Source of the DNA: Porphyromonadaceae bacterium UBA4262
Lineage (GTDB): Bacteria > Bacteroidota > Bacteroidia > Bacteroidales > Muribaculaceae
Reading direction: 5' to 3'
Length of the DNA: 64,000 bases
Assembly: GCA_002396085.1 (NCBI GenBank)
Contig: DGWI01000041.1
Span: 1 to 64,000 of the forward strand
The notes beneath the pieces were generated by a model, which searched no databases, was not told the DNA's origin, and was given only the letters and a program-made list of their open reading frames with translations. Position numbers and translations under genes: made by a program. Numbering within the stretch: position 1 is the first letter of the stretch; every line of letters starts with the position of its first letter. This document shows positions 8,630-17,426 of the stretch, one piece after another.

Positions 8630-8721
8630 AACAACAAATTAATTACTTCAATAACTACAAACTACATTTGCCATGTGTTTTTAAAACAACAAACTGGAAC
8701 GAAACTAATAAACTTATTATA

Positions 8722-9013
8722 AGGGAGTTATATACGAGTCGTCCCCCAATTAGTATTTTTTGTGAGGAAGCAGCGTCACCGAAGGTGACAATCTGAGTAA
8801 CCGGGGGTGGAGCGTTAGCGACACCTCCGGTATGAGGGCATACTAAATATCTCGCTGAAAGCGAGTACCTTGTCGCGAAAACTAAATGCTCGCCTTCAGC
8901 GAGGATAATAGTTTGCATTCTGTCCGAGGGTGTCGCAAGCTCCACCCACGGTTACTCAACTCAGTCGCTTTCAGCGACAAAGCATACCCTGGGGACAACT
9001 GGTATATAGTTGC
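8722..9013. repeat. Interspersed repeat, copy B
   Basis: Complete copy of about 290 bp. The left end GGGAGTTATATACGAGTCGT is at 8723-8742; the right end (GGGGACAACTGGTATATAGT) finishes near 9013. The ends are imperfect inverted repeats. The interior has GTCACCGAAGGTGAC, CTCGCTGAAAGCGAG, GTCGCTTTCAGCGAC and a GAGGGTG...CACCC hairpin. No gene is seen in 8630-9054. Confidence 0.8.
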
Positions 9014-9054
9014 ATTTATAATATTCTGTTCGTCTTAAGTTTGTTGTTTCAGAT

Positions 9055-9489
9055 TTAGTCGGGGAGGGTCATGGTGAGCAGGCGGGTGTTGTCATCGCGG
9101 ACGGTGATGTCGACACGCACCATGTCGTCGGGCAAGAGCGAGTCGATGCGCTCGGGCCACTCGATGAGACAGATAGCACCACTGTCCAGATAGTCCTCTG
9201 TGCCGATGTCGATAGCCTCGGCCTCGCTCTCCAGCCGATAGCAGTCGAAGTGGTAGATTAACTCGGCCGTTGTGTCGCTGCGATACTCGTTGATGATGGC
9301 AAACGACGGCGAGCCGGTCATGTCGTTCTCGACCCCTAGCGCACGGCACAGCGCATTAATGAATGTGGTCTTACCAGCCCCCATCTGGCCATAGAAGCCA
9401 TAGACCGTATAGTCGCCCATGTGGGCCATAAATTGCCGGGCAGCCTCGTCAAGAGCCTCCAGCGACGGAATGTTAATATCAATCTTCAT
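9055..9489 (-). CDS. tsaE: tRNA t6A37 biosynthesis ATPase TsaE
   Basis: 144 residues. This ATPase partners with TsaB and TsaD in making N6-threonylcarbamoyl-adenosine at position 37 of ANN-decoding tRNAs. Walker A GQMGAGKTT at 34-42; the downstream SPSFAIINEY, HFDCYRLE, GTEDYLDSGAICLIEWPERI blocks are characteristic. The start is the ATG at 9489; an open frame runs 16 codons further but the conserved N-terminus begins here. It is 80 bp past a TPR-protein gene on the same strand. Confidence 0.93.
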   Translation of the reverse strand: MKIDINIPSLEALDEAARQFMAHMGDYTVYGFYGQMGAGKTTFINALCRALGVENDMTGSPSFAIINEYRSDTTAELIYHFDCYRLESEAEAIDIGTEDYLDSGAICLIEWPERIDSLLPDDMVRVDITVRDDNTRLLTMTLPD

Positions 9490-9568
9490 AGTCCTATTGT
9501 ATAAAAAAGGGCCTGGCACATTGTACCAGTCCCACAATGAATTATCAAATTAAATCTTATAAACGTTA

Positions 9569-10249
9569 TTATTCACCAGCCATAGCCTTGGCACGCTCAA
9601 TGTACTTGTCCATATTGACCTGGTAAATCTGCTCATACTGCGGATACTTGCTGCGAATGGTCTCATAGATCTTGACCTCGTCGGCATACTTCTTCTGAGC
9701 ATGCAGCACAGTAGCCTTCTTGAGCATGAACGTGGGAGTAAAAGCCTCATTGTCACCAGCGAGCTTGATGGCCTTGTCAAAAGCAGCCACAGCCTTATCA
9801 TACTGCTTGAGGTTGACGTAGCAGTCACCGAGCAACGACTGTGAAGCCGGTCCCACAAGATTGCCCTCGGGATCATATCCCTCGAGATACTGGGCAGCCT
9901 CTTTGTTCTTTCCCTGCTGGTAGAGCAAGATAGCAGCATTGAATGCTGCACGCTCGGCAGGCTTGTTGCTGTAGGTGTCGGCCACCTTCTCATAGTCCTT
10001 GAGCGCATTGACGGTATCGCCCTGCAGATACTCCAGGTCGGCCTTGCCAATGAGTTCCTTGGCTTTGTTAACATTGGGGTTGTGGATGCCATAGACATAA
10101 CCGGCGACGAGCAGCACAATCACTGCCGCTGCGCCCAGTGCCCAATAGATGTACTTCTTGTTGTCCTCAAGACGTTGTGCGGCGGTCGACAGAGACTCAT
10201 TGACCTCCTCGAGTGTCGTGCGCACGGGTTCGTTCTTTTTCTTTGCCAT
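9569..10249 (-). CDS. TPR protein with N-terminal membrane anchor
   Basis: 226 residues. A charged cytoplasmic N-terminus (MAKKKNEP) and a short helix are followed by one membrane segment (about 34-53, IYWALGAAAVIVLLVAGYVYG). Tetratricopeptide repeats then run to the end (LEYLQGDTVNALKDYEKVA, ALLYQQGKNKEAAQYL, DCYVNLKQYDKAVAAFDKAI, KKYADEVKIYETI). The family is widespread in Bacteroidales as a YfgM-like protein. A role in envelope protein assembly is inference. Confidence 0.85.
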   Translation of the reverse strand: MAKKKNEPVRTTLEEVNESLSTAAQRLEDNKKYIYWALGAAAVIVLLVAGYVYGIHNPNVNKAKELIGKADLEYLQGDTVNALKDYEKVADTYSNKPAERAAFNAAILLYQQGKNKEAAQYLEGYDPEGNLVGPASQSLLGDCYVNLKQYDKAVAAFDKAIKLAGDNEAFTPTFMLKKATVLHAQKKYADEVKIYETIRSKYPQYEQIYQVNMDKYIERAKAMAGE

Positions 10250-10299
10250 TGTTCTATCTAAATACTATTGTTTTCGTAGTCAGTTGTCGAAACGACTTG

Positions 10300-10329
10300 C
10301 AAAAGTAGTAAAAACTTGACAAATGACAA
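10300..10329 (-). promoter_or_regulatory. Promoter for TPR gene
   Basis: On the minus strand TACTTTTG (10300-10307) forms the -7 box and TTG (10327-10329) lies 19 nt upstream as a -33 element. The gene starts 51 nt downstream. Confidence 0.6.
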
Positions 10330-10413
10330 TTAATAAATGTCAAATATTTTTGTTCAGCGCTATTTTTTAGCGTTTTTTTGAACGAAAAGGGGCCTAATTC
10401 CGTTTTTTGTCAG

Positions 10414-10421
10414 TAACTTTG
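10414..10421 (+). promoter_or_regulatory. -7 box upstream of zinc-ribbon gene
   Basis: TAACTTTG matches TAnnTTTG and is 50 nt before the TTG start at 10472. No canonical -33 box is seen. Confidence 0.45.
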
Positions 10422-10471
10422 TGGGTTAAACTCTGAGAACTCTGAATTATAAATCCTAAATTCGATATTTC

Positions 10472-11026
10472 TTGAAGGCCACTTGTCCACAGTGCGGTAA
10501 AGTCATGAACGTCTCGCTTGAGGAACTCTCTCAGCGCGATGGGCTAGTGGTGTGTCCGCAGTGCCTCAGTGCCTACCAAGCGGTTGAGCCTGGCACCCTG
10601 CCTGCCGATGAGCAATCGCGTGTCAAGGCCAATGAGACGGCTCCTGTCATGCACTACTGCCCGCATTGCGGCCAGAGCATCGGCACAGGCATCAACTACT
10701 GCCCATATTGTGGGCGCAGCCTACACGCCCCTGAAACAAGCGCTGTCATCGCTGCCACTCCTGTCGCCGCACAACACATTGCATCGGACAGGCGGTCGCC
10801 TGACAGCAACCATGCCGATGCTCACCAATCGCCCAACGACCCAAACAACAAATCCACAAGCACCCAGACCTTTGACTGGAAGCCAATGATTCCCAGTTAT
10901 CGCATGTCTCGTCTGCGTCAATATGAGCCGGCCAGCCGGGGTTTCCAAGCCTTTGCTTATGCCACCATCATCGCCTTGCTGGCCTTGCTGGCCTTTATCA
11001 TCTATCACGCCCGACTCCTGTCGTAG
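10472..11026 (+). CDS. Zinc-ribbon membrane protein
   Basis: 184 residues, starting with TTG so that the first Cys pair is included (KATCPQCGK). Two zinc ribbons: CPQC...CPQC at about 5-31 and CPHC...CPYC at about 63-79. A low-complexity N/S/P/D-rich linker follows and then one C-terminal membrane helix (about 160-178). The ribbons should face the cytoplasm, giving a tail-anchored topology. It lies 103 nt upstream of porX on the same strand and may be co-transcribed. Its function is not known to me. A later ATG (10505) would remove the first CPQC, so the TTG start is preferred. Confidence 0.75.
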   Translation: MKATCPQCGKVMNVSLEELSQRDGLVVCPQCLSAYQAVEPGTLPADEQSRVKANETAPVMHYCPHCGQSIGTGINYCPYCGRSLHAPETSAVIAATPVAAQHIASDRRSPDSNHADAHQSPNDPNNKSTSTQTFDWKPMIPSYRMSRLRQYEPASRGFQAFAYATIIALLALLAFIIYHARLLS

Positions 11027-11128
11027 CGCCCCCTGACGGTCGCCCAGAAACGCCTAAAGGGATATTTCACTGGCAATAAAGGATGCGGGGCTATTCAAAT
11101 ATTCATCTATAAATTATATCCACTGCTT

Positions 11129-12673
11129 ATGAGCCAAATCACCATACTATGGGCCGATGACGAGATTGACCTGCTGCGGCCACACATCATGTTTCTGAAC
11201 AACAAGGGCTATGACGTGGTCACAGTCACCAATGGCCGCGATGCGCTTGATGCCATCGCAGGGCAGCACTTCGACCTGATCATTCTGGACGAGAACATGC
11301 CCGGCATCAGTGGTCTGGAGGCCTTGCAACGCATCAAGATAGCCCAACCGACAGTTCCTGTGATCATGATCACCAAGAGCGAGGAGGAGAACATCATGAA
11401 CCAAGCCATCGGCAGCGAGATAGCCGACTATCTGATCAAGCCCGTCAACCCGATGCAGATTCTGTTGTCGATCAAGAAAAACCTGCACAGCACCGAACTG
11501 GTCACCGAGAAGGTGGCTGGGGACTACCGGCAGGAATTCATGAACATCAGCCAGCAGATTGGCTCGGCTCAAACCATCGAGGACTGGTATGCGCTCTACA
11601 ACACGCTGGTGCGTTGGGAACTCACACTGAGTGCCAATGACACGGGCATGGCCGACATGCTCAAGATGCAGAAGGACGAGGCCAACGCTGCATTCTGCAA
11701 GTTTGTGCGCCGCAACTACGAGACCTGGATGACCACCGACAACCACCCGCTGCGCAGCAACGATGTGTTCAAGAGCCGTGTGCTGCCCCTGCTCGACAAG
11801 GGCGAGAAGGTGTTCTTTGTGGTGATTGACAACTTCCGCCTTGACCAGTGGAAGACCATCAGCCCACTGCTGGCCGACCACTACACCATTGCCCAGGAAG
11901 AACTATACACCACCATCCTGCCCACTGCCACACAATATGCTCGCAATGCCATCTTCTCGGGACTGATGCCCATCGACATCGAGCAGATGTTCCCCGACCT
12001 GTGGGTCGATGAGGACTCAGAAGAGGGCAAGAATGTCAACGAGGCTCCGTTGATTCAGACCTTCCTGGACCGCTATCGCCGCAAGGTGCATTTCTCTTAT
12101 AATAAGATAAACGATGTGGCCAGTGGCGAGAAGTTGTTGCAAAGCTTCAACTCACTCAAGAGCTTCGACCTCAATGTGGTGGTCATCAACTTTGTCGACA
12201 TGATGTCGCATGCTCGCACCGAGAGCAAGATGATACGCGAGTTGGCCAACACCGACAGTGCCTACCGCTCGCTCACCGAGTCGTGGTTCCGCACCAGTTA
12301 TGCCATCGAGTTGTTCAAGCGCATGGCCGAGATGGGCTATAAGGTAGTTGTCACCACCGACCATGGCACCATCCGCGTGGACAATCCCATCAAGATTATC
12401 GGCGACAAGAACACCAATGCCAACTTGCGCTACAAGTTGGGCAAGAACTTGAGTTACAACGCCAAGCAGGTGTATGAGATTCTCAAGCCACAACGCTATG
12501 GCCTGCCCTGCCCCAATGTGAGCACGGCCTATGTGTTTGCCCTGAATCATGACTTCCTGGCCTACCCCAACAACTACAACTACTACGTTCAGTACTACAA
12601 CGACACGTTCCAACACGGAGGCATCTCGATGGAAGAAATGCTTGTGCCGCTAGTCACACTGGCTCCCAAGTAG
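11129..12673 (+). CDS. porX: T9SS response regulator PorX (receiver plus PglZ domain)
   Basis: 514 residues. Receiver domain at 1-120 with the acidic pair D10/D11, phospho-acceptor D54, T82 and K104. A helical linker (about 130-215) follows. The C-terminal PglZ/alkaline-phosphatase-like domain carries metal and nucleophile motifs: VIDNF with D234, PTATQYAR with T266, TTDHG with D411/H412, and QHGG with H496. This architecture is that of PorX, which works with the sensor PorY and an ECF sigma factor to control type IX secretion genes in Porphyromonas; its PglZ domain is reported to cleave nucleotides. All key residues are present. No porY is in the window. Confidence 0.92.
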   Translation: MSQITILWADDEIDLLRPHIMFLNNKGYDVVTVTNGRDALDAIAGQHFDLIILDENMPGISGLEALQRIKIAQPTVPVIMITKSEEENIMNQAIGSEIADYLIKPVNPMQILLSIKKNLHSTELVTEKVAGDYRQEFMNISQQIGSAQTIEDWYALYNTLVRWELTLSANDTGMADMLKMQKDEANAAFCKFVRRNYETWMTTDNHPLRSNDVFKSRVLPLLDKGEKVFFVVIDNFRLDQWKTISPLLADHYTIAQEELYTTILPTATQYARNAIFSGLMPIDIEQMFPDLWVDEDSEEGKNVNEAPLIQTFLDRYRRKVHFSYNKINDVASGEKLLQSFNSLKSFDLNVVVINFVDMMSHARTESKMIRELANTDSAYRSLTESWFRTSYAIELFKRMAEMGYKVVVTTDHGTIRVDNPIKIIGDKNTNANLRYKLGKNLSYNAKQVYEILKPQRYGLPCPNVSTAYVFALNHDFLAYPNNYNYYVQYYNDTFQHGGISMEEMLVPLVTLAPK

Positions 12674-12705
12674 TAGACTTACCAACTGTTCTAACACAAT
12701 CAAAA

Positions 12706-12740
12706 TAAAGGCAGAATCTCTATTGAGAGCCTGCCTTTTA
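12706..12740. terminator. Bidirectional terminator hairpin
   Basis: AAGGCAG pairs with CTGCCTT and an inner TCTC pairs with GAGA. T-rich sequence lies on the plus side and T-rich sequence also on the minus side. It separates the convergent porX and BspA-like genes. Confidence 0.7.
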
Positions 12741-12761
12741 GTCTACTCTATTGCTTAATTA

Positions 12762-14417
12762 TCACTTTCCCAACATCTTATCGATGACAGCGTTCACATC
12801 AGAAATATCCACAGTCCCGTCACCATTGACATCGGCAAGTTCATTGCTGATGCGACCCAGCATCACTTCAATCACATTGTTGACATCGGCAATATCGACT
12901 ACAGCATTATCGTCGACATCGCCATAGAAGGTCAAGTCACCAATAATATTGCTGAAATTACACCAGTATAGAGAGTTACGATAATTGTCAACAGCTGTCC
13001 TATGAACATGTAACTCCGACTGGTAAAGACCGTCACTGAAGGTGTAATAACTAGCCACAGGTGGGGTGGTGCCCTCACAATAAAAACTCGTAGCCTGATT
13101 AGAATTAAACACCACATTTGCTACGCTAGTCACCCCAGCCCCAAGAACAATCTTAGCATCTGGGAAATGGAATAGGCCATTAGCGGTTTTGTATGGTGTT
13201 AAGTTGCCACCGAGACGAATATATTTGACCGGTGTTGCATCCAATACGCCCTTACCAATTTCAGCATCTCCCATAATGGTCAAGCTATCTAAACTATAGC
13301 AGACCGCCACTGAATAATCCTCAATCACATTAACACTGGATGGAATAACAAGCGACTTGAGTTGCTCAGACGCTCTAACCAGACTGTATCCAAAATTTTT
13401 TAACGAATTGCTTAGCGTTATATGTTCAGCGGAGGTGTAATAAAAAGCATAACCACCGATTTGTTCGACCGAGTTGGGGATAATCAACGACTTATAGCCT
13501 TTTGAACCCGAAAACGCCTCATAGCCAATTGACTTGAGCGAACCACCGAAAGTTATGGAAGGAACATTGACTTTGCTGAAACTTCTCACTCCGATACTTG
13601 TTAATGACTCAGGAAAAACAAGGTCATTTTTAATCACCGACTCTATGAAAGCATTGTTTTCAATCGTGAGTAGCGAATTACCAAATTCAATATTATCGAT
13701 TGTGCTGGACCTAAAGCAATCAGAAGGTATGGTGGTAATGTGACTGCCAATCGTGACAGAATGCAAAGTAGCACCGTAAAAAGACAACTTACTCAAGCAA
13801 TCTGACCGATTACCCAAGACCACATTCTCCTGATTCAATGCCACACTTTGGAAAGCATAATCGCCAATCTTGTCGACACTCTCAGGAATGATTGTCGATT
13901 TACAACCAACAATCAGTTGATTGGTCGCGGTCTCAATAATGGCGTTGCAATCTTCACGAGAATCTAGAGTGGGGTTGGCCTCATCAACAACAATTGACTC
14001 TAAGGAGGAACATCCATTAAAGATTGACTCACCGCCGCTCGCAGAACTTTCATAAACAACTACTCTACGTAGTGATGCAGGCAAAAATATAGACCGCAAA
14101 TTCCGACAATTCCTGAAGCAAGATGAGTGAATCGTATTGACGCACGAACCAATCTTGATGGACTCCAATTCCGTACAGTCAGCAAATGCTCTAATCCCCA
14201 ATTCTGTAACAGGTACATAAGCCAGATTATAATAAATATAATTTGGGATTTCAACTTCAGTGAGTGTAGCATAACTCGCATCATGCAAAACAACCGCTGA
14301 AGACAAATCACTGGCTACTGAGTACCTCAATCCATTAATCGTTACTTCACTAGAATATGCTAATGGGATTAATGCTATCTGCAAAAGTAAAAACAATATC
14401 AATTTTATCTTTTTCAT
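12762..14417 (-). CDS. BspA-like leucine-rich-repeat surface protein with dockerin tail
   Basis: 551 residues. Signal peptide at about 1-22 (MKKIKLILFLLLQIALIPLAYSS). Many LRR_5 (Treponema pallidum-type) repeats run from about 60 to 450, recognisable as IG..AF..C..L.S..IP.SV..I units. The C-terminal 60 residues hold two Ca-binding-like dockerin half repeats, VDDNAVVDIADVNNVIEVML and DVNGDGTVDISDVNAVI. BspA-type proteins are surface adhesins in oral and gut Bacteroidales and in protists. The ATG at 14417 is chosen because it starts the signal peptide; the frame upstream is open by 15 codons. No T9SS tail is seen. Confidence 0.88.
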   Translation of the reverse strand: MKKIKLILFLLLQIALIPLAYSSEVTINGLRYSVASDLSSAVVLHDASYATLTEVEIPNYIYYNLAYVPVTELGIRAFADCTELESIKIGSCVNTIHSSCFRNCRNLRSIFLPASLRRVVVYESSASGGESIFNGCSSLESIVVDEANPTLDSREDCNAIIETATNQLIVGCKSTIIPESVDKIGDYAFQSVALNQENVVLGNRSDCLSKLSFYGATLHSVTIGSHITTIPSDCFRSSTIDNIEFGNSLLTIENNAFIESVIKNDLVFPESLTSIGVRSFSKVNVPSITFGGSLKSIGYEAFSGSKGYKSLIIPNSVEQIGGYAFYYTSAEHITLSNSLKNFGYSLVRASEQLKSLVIPSSVNVIEDYSVAVCYSLDSLTIMGDAEIGKGVLDATPVKYIRLGGNLTPYKTANGLFHFPDAKIVLGAGVTSVANVVFNSNQATSFYCEGTTPPVASYYTFSDGLYQSELHVHRTAVDNYRNSLYWCNFSNIIGDLTFYGDVDDNAVVDIADVNNVIEVMLGRISNELADVNGDGTVDISDVNAVIDKMLGK

Positions 14418-14438
14418 AATACCTAACTTGGGGGTCTG

Positions 14439-14446
14439 CAAAATTA
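14439..14446 (-). promoter_or_regulatory. -7 box for the BspA-like gene
   Basis: TAATTTTG on the minus strand ends 21 nt before the ATG at 14417, which gives a very short leader. It also lies after the alternative upstream start, which supports the 14417 start. Confidence 0.5.
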
Positions 14447-14617
14447 GAATTAAGAACCACACTAAGGTCAGCCCCCTGTATTTGACCTTTTGGCGGATTT
14501 TTTCTTTTAATTTACAAAATTAATTTTTTTTGATTACTTTTACTTTCACCTTCCCAACTTTAACATAGTTTTTAATGTAATTTAACTAAGACCGCATGAT
14601 TATACAGAATTTATTTA

Positions 14618-15000
14618 GGAACTTATATATCAGTTGTCCACCCCAAGTGCAAATACAGTGATAAAACGGTTCAGAAAAGAGGCGGAACACCAAGGACTGA
14701 CCCATCTGTGATATTTATGGAGTGCAAAAATGGCGACATGGGGTATGACCCTCGTATTGCGCTATCTCTTGGGAATCACCAATTGGATAAAATGCTCACG
14801 CGCGGCAAAGCAGAAACAAGTTTTTGTTTACACTCACTAAATCGCATTTTTGGCAATAGGGTTCACCGAAGGGCAACACTGGGGTCAGACCCTCTGCCAG
14901 CCAGCCTCGCACGCTCGGTTGTCACAGCAGGGTCAGACCCCGGTGTTACCCGCGCTTCTTTTAAGCGAAACAATAGGGGGACAATAGGTATATAGTTCCC
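14618..15000. repeat. Interspersed repeat, copy C (variant interior)
   Basis: About 380 bp. The left end GGAACTTATATATCAGTTGT is at 14618-14637 and the right end (GACAATAGGTATATAGTTCC) at 14980-14999; the ends are imperfect inverted repeats like those of copies B and D. The interior differs: it has the CAAGTGCAAATACAGTGATA block also seen at 3714-3733 and three GGGTCAGACCC-type motifs near 14880-14940. A 95-codon open frame inside is not credible. Confidence 0.75.
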
Positions 15001-15022
15001 TGAAAATATGATTATGTGAGGT

Positions 15023-17263
15023 TTATCGCCCTCCCTGCTGGCCGCCACCCTGTTGACTGCCGCCAGCACTGCTGCCACCGACCACATCGTTGTTGTCGAT
15101 TGTGGCACTGGTCTTCTTGACCTGGGTACGCAGCGAACCAAAGCGATAACTGACCGAGATACTGAACGAACGCGACTTGTAACTCTGCCGTGCAAAGCCC
15201 GTGTAGTCGCCCTGTGTGAAGTCGCTCCGCCACGTGCTGTATCGGCCCGAGAACGGGCGCTGGGCATTGAGCCTGACTGTCAACCGGTCTTCCTTGAGGA
15301 ACGAGCGCTGCAGCCCGAAGCCATAGAACCATGAGGTAGTTCCCTTGCTGTACAGACCATCGCCGCCTCCGGTCCACTCGCCCACGTTGGCCGTGAAACG
15401 CAACTTCCACGGCAACTTTTGTGTCAACTGGGTGTAGAAGAACGAGTCCCAATATTTGTTGGTCAGGTTGAGGTCGCTGCTGCGCAGGTGGTTATATCCG
15501 ACATTGCCGTTGAACATCAGACTGGTGCCGTCCAGCACCTGCCACTGCACATAGGCATTGAGGTTGACGTTGCGACTGCTGAGTGTGTTGGCGTAGGTGG
15601 TGTGATCCACGCCATCGATGCGCGACTGCACCTGAGTGATGCCGTTGTTGCTGAACGAGTAGCCCGGCACAATGTTAAACGTCACCTTGGGGCTGATGAA
15701 CATATAGGTCAGGCTGAGCGAGTAGTTACGGGCACTATTTAGGTGCGAGTTACCATAGGTCATCGTGGTGGGAGTCTCGATGACGGCCGGATTCAGGTAG
15801 TTGATACCCGGTCGCGAGATGCGTGTGGCAAAGGCCAACTTGAGGCTCTGCATCATCGTGATCTGATAGTTGATGCTCGCACTGGGCACCCAGTCGCTGA
15901 GGTCGGTGTGGAAGTTTTTCTCCTTTCCGTCGGGATACTTACCGCTGAGGTGGCTCCACTCATAGCGTAGCCCGGCACGAGCGCTCCATTTGTCCTTGCG
16001 GTAGGTATAGCTGGCATAGGCCGAACCGACCTGTGTCAAGTGGTCGAACAGGGTGACAATCGGGTCGATGCCCTCGCTGTCATAGGCAAAACGGTTGTTG
16101 CTGCCATTGGAGCGGTAGATATACTTCAATCCCGTCTCGATGGTGTTGTGCTTGGCAAAGGGGCGCGCCCAATCGAGTTGGAAGGTGTGCTCCCAGAATT
16201 TTTCCTTGCCGTGGTTGTAGGTGCCAGGGTAGTCAACAGGCATATCGACCTTATCAATATATGAATTCTCGCTGGCCGAGCGGTTGCGTGAGGTCGAGAG
16301 CATGTAACTCAGCGTGAGTGCTTCGCCCTTGGTGTGCGTCTTATGCTCATAGTCAAAGCGGCCATTGAAGTTGTAGTAACTATTGAGCGGCATGTGGCTA
16401 TGCTCGGTGTAACTATACATTGGATTACCAGCCGCATCGGTGGCACGCCAATATTGGTCGTTCTGCCCCTTGTAGTTGTAGTAGAAACCACCAAACGACA
16501 GGGTGAGCAGGTTGAGCGAGTCGGCCTCGAAGCTCGACTCGATGTTGCCATAGTGTACGTTGACCTTCGACTCACTCTCGCTGTTCATCGCCAACTGATG
16601 CCCGTCCAGATAGTTCTGCTCACGCTCGCCATAACTCTTGTTGCCATGACGGTTGCGGTGATGCATGCCATAGTTGACGCTTGTGACCCACCGCCCCACT
16701 TGAGTGGTGACATAGGCGCTGGCATTGGGCGACCCAGTGTCGTCGATGCCAGCCCCGATGGTGCCCGTGACACCCTTGACGGCAGTGTTGTCGTTGAGCA
16801 CGATGTTCAGGATAGCTCCCACGCCCTCGGCATCATACTTGGCACCCGGCTCGGTGATTACCTCGATGCGCTTGATCATGCTGGCAGGAATAGCCTTGAG
16901 CACCTCCTTAGGGTTGCTCGAGATGCTAGGGTCAGGGTGACCGTTCTTGTAGATCTTGAAGTTTGTTGCCCCCTTGACGCGGATGTTGTCCTCGGCATCG
17001 ACGGTGACCAGTGGCACCTTGCGCAGCATCTCAATGACGGTGCTGGTCTTGGCGTCGGCATCGGCCTGCACATCGTAGGCCAACCGGTCGATCTCGGCCT
17101 TGACCAGCGGACGGATGGCCTTGACCTCAACCTCGCTCAGGTGCTTGAATGTGGTGTCGTTAAGGATAGAGTCAATCTCGGCCTGTGTGAAGCCACCTGT
17201 ATCTTGGGCCTTGACGGCCAGCGCCGCAATGGTGCAGAGAATGAGTAGTAGAACTTTTCTCAT
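15023..17263 (-). CDS. Outer-membrane beta-barrel, TonB-receptor-like
   Basis: 746 residues with signal peptide (about 1-20, ending VKAQ). A plug-like region (about 45-170) has the features IEMLRKVPLVTVDAEDNIRV, VLKAIPASMIKRIEVITEP and GAKYDAEGVGAILNIVL. The rest is a long barrel of the outer-membrane protein beta-barrel family (OMP_b-brl_3). No N-terminal carboxypeptidase-regulatory-like domain and no SusD partner nearby. The last 25 residues are G/S/Q-rich (GGSSAGGSQQGGGQQGGR) and do not look like a barrel-closing strand. The substrate is not predictable. The ATG at 17263 starts the signal peptide. Confidence 0.85.
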   Translation of the reverse strand: MRKVLLLILCTIAALAVKAQDTGGFTQAEIDSILNDTTFKHLSEVEVKAIRPLVKAEIDRLAYDVQADADAKTSTVIEMLRKVPLVTVDAEDNIRVKGATNFKIYKNGHPDPSISSNPKEVLKAIPASMIKRIEVITEPGAKYDAEGVGAILNIVLNDNTAVKGVTGTIGAGIDDTGSPNASAYVTTQVGRWVTSVNYGMHHRNRHGNKSYGEREQNYLDGHQLAMNSESESKVNVHYGNIESSFEADSLNLLTLSFGGFYYNYKGQNDQYWRATDAAGNPMYSYTEHSHMPLNSYYNFNGRFDYEHKTHTKGEALTLSYMLSTSRNRSASENSYIDKVDMPVDYPGTYNHGKEKFWEHTFQLDWARPFAKHNTIETGLKYIYRSNGSNNRFAYDSEGIDPIVTLFDHLTQVGSAYASYTYRKDKWSARAGLRYEWSHLSGKYPDGKEKNFHTDLSDWVPSASINYQITMMQSLKLAFATRISRPGINYLNPAVIETPTTMTYGNSHLNSARNYSLSLTYMFISPKVTFNIVPGYSFSNNGITQVQSRIDGVDHTTYANTLSSRNVNLNAYVQWQVLDGTSLMFNGNVGYNHLRSSDLNLTNKYWDSFFYTQLTQKLPWKLRFTANVGEWTGGGDGLYSKGTTSWFYGFGLQRSFLKEDRLTVRLNAQRPFSGRYSTWRSDFTQGDYTGFARQSYKSRSFSISVSYRFGSLRTQVKKTSATIDNNDVVGGSSAGGSQQGGGQQGGR

Positions 17264-17349
17264 AGTTTTTTGTCTATTATTTAGTGTCAGTTTCGCATAA
17301 TAGACGCAAATAACCACCAAAAAGTTTCATTAAAACACGTTAAGAAAAC

Positions 17350-17392
17350 CAAAAAAGATGCCGCATGGCTTGGAGAGAGCACATGCGGCATC
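17350..17392 (-). terminator. Terminator of the riboswitch-controlled giant gene
   Basis: On the minus strand GATGCCGCATG pairs with CATGCGGCATC (17357-17367 with 17382-17392), followed by CTTTTTTGG. It is 35 nt past the stop at 17427. Confidence 0.85.
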
Positions 17393-17426
17393 AGCGAGAG
17401 CAAGTTACTATATACTTTTCTTTTTA

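Noticed and set aside
14708..14995. 95-codon frame on the plus strand
   Set aside because: Lies wholly within repeat copy C and encodes no recognisable protein.
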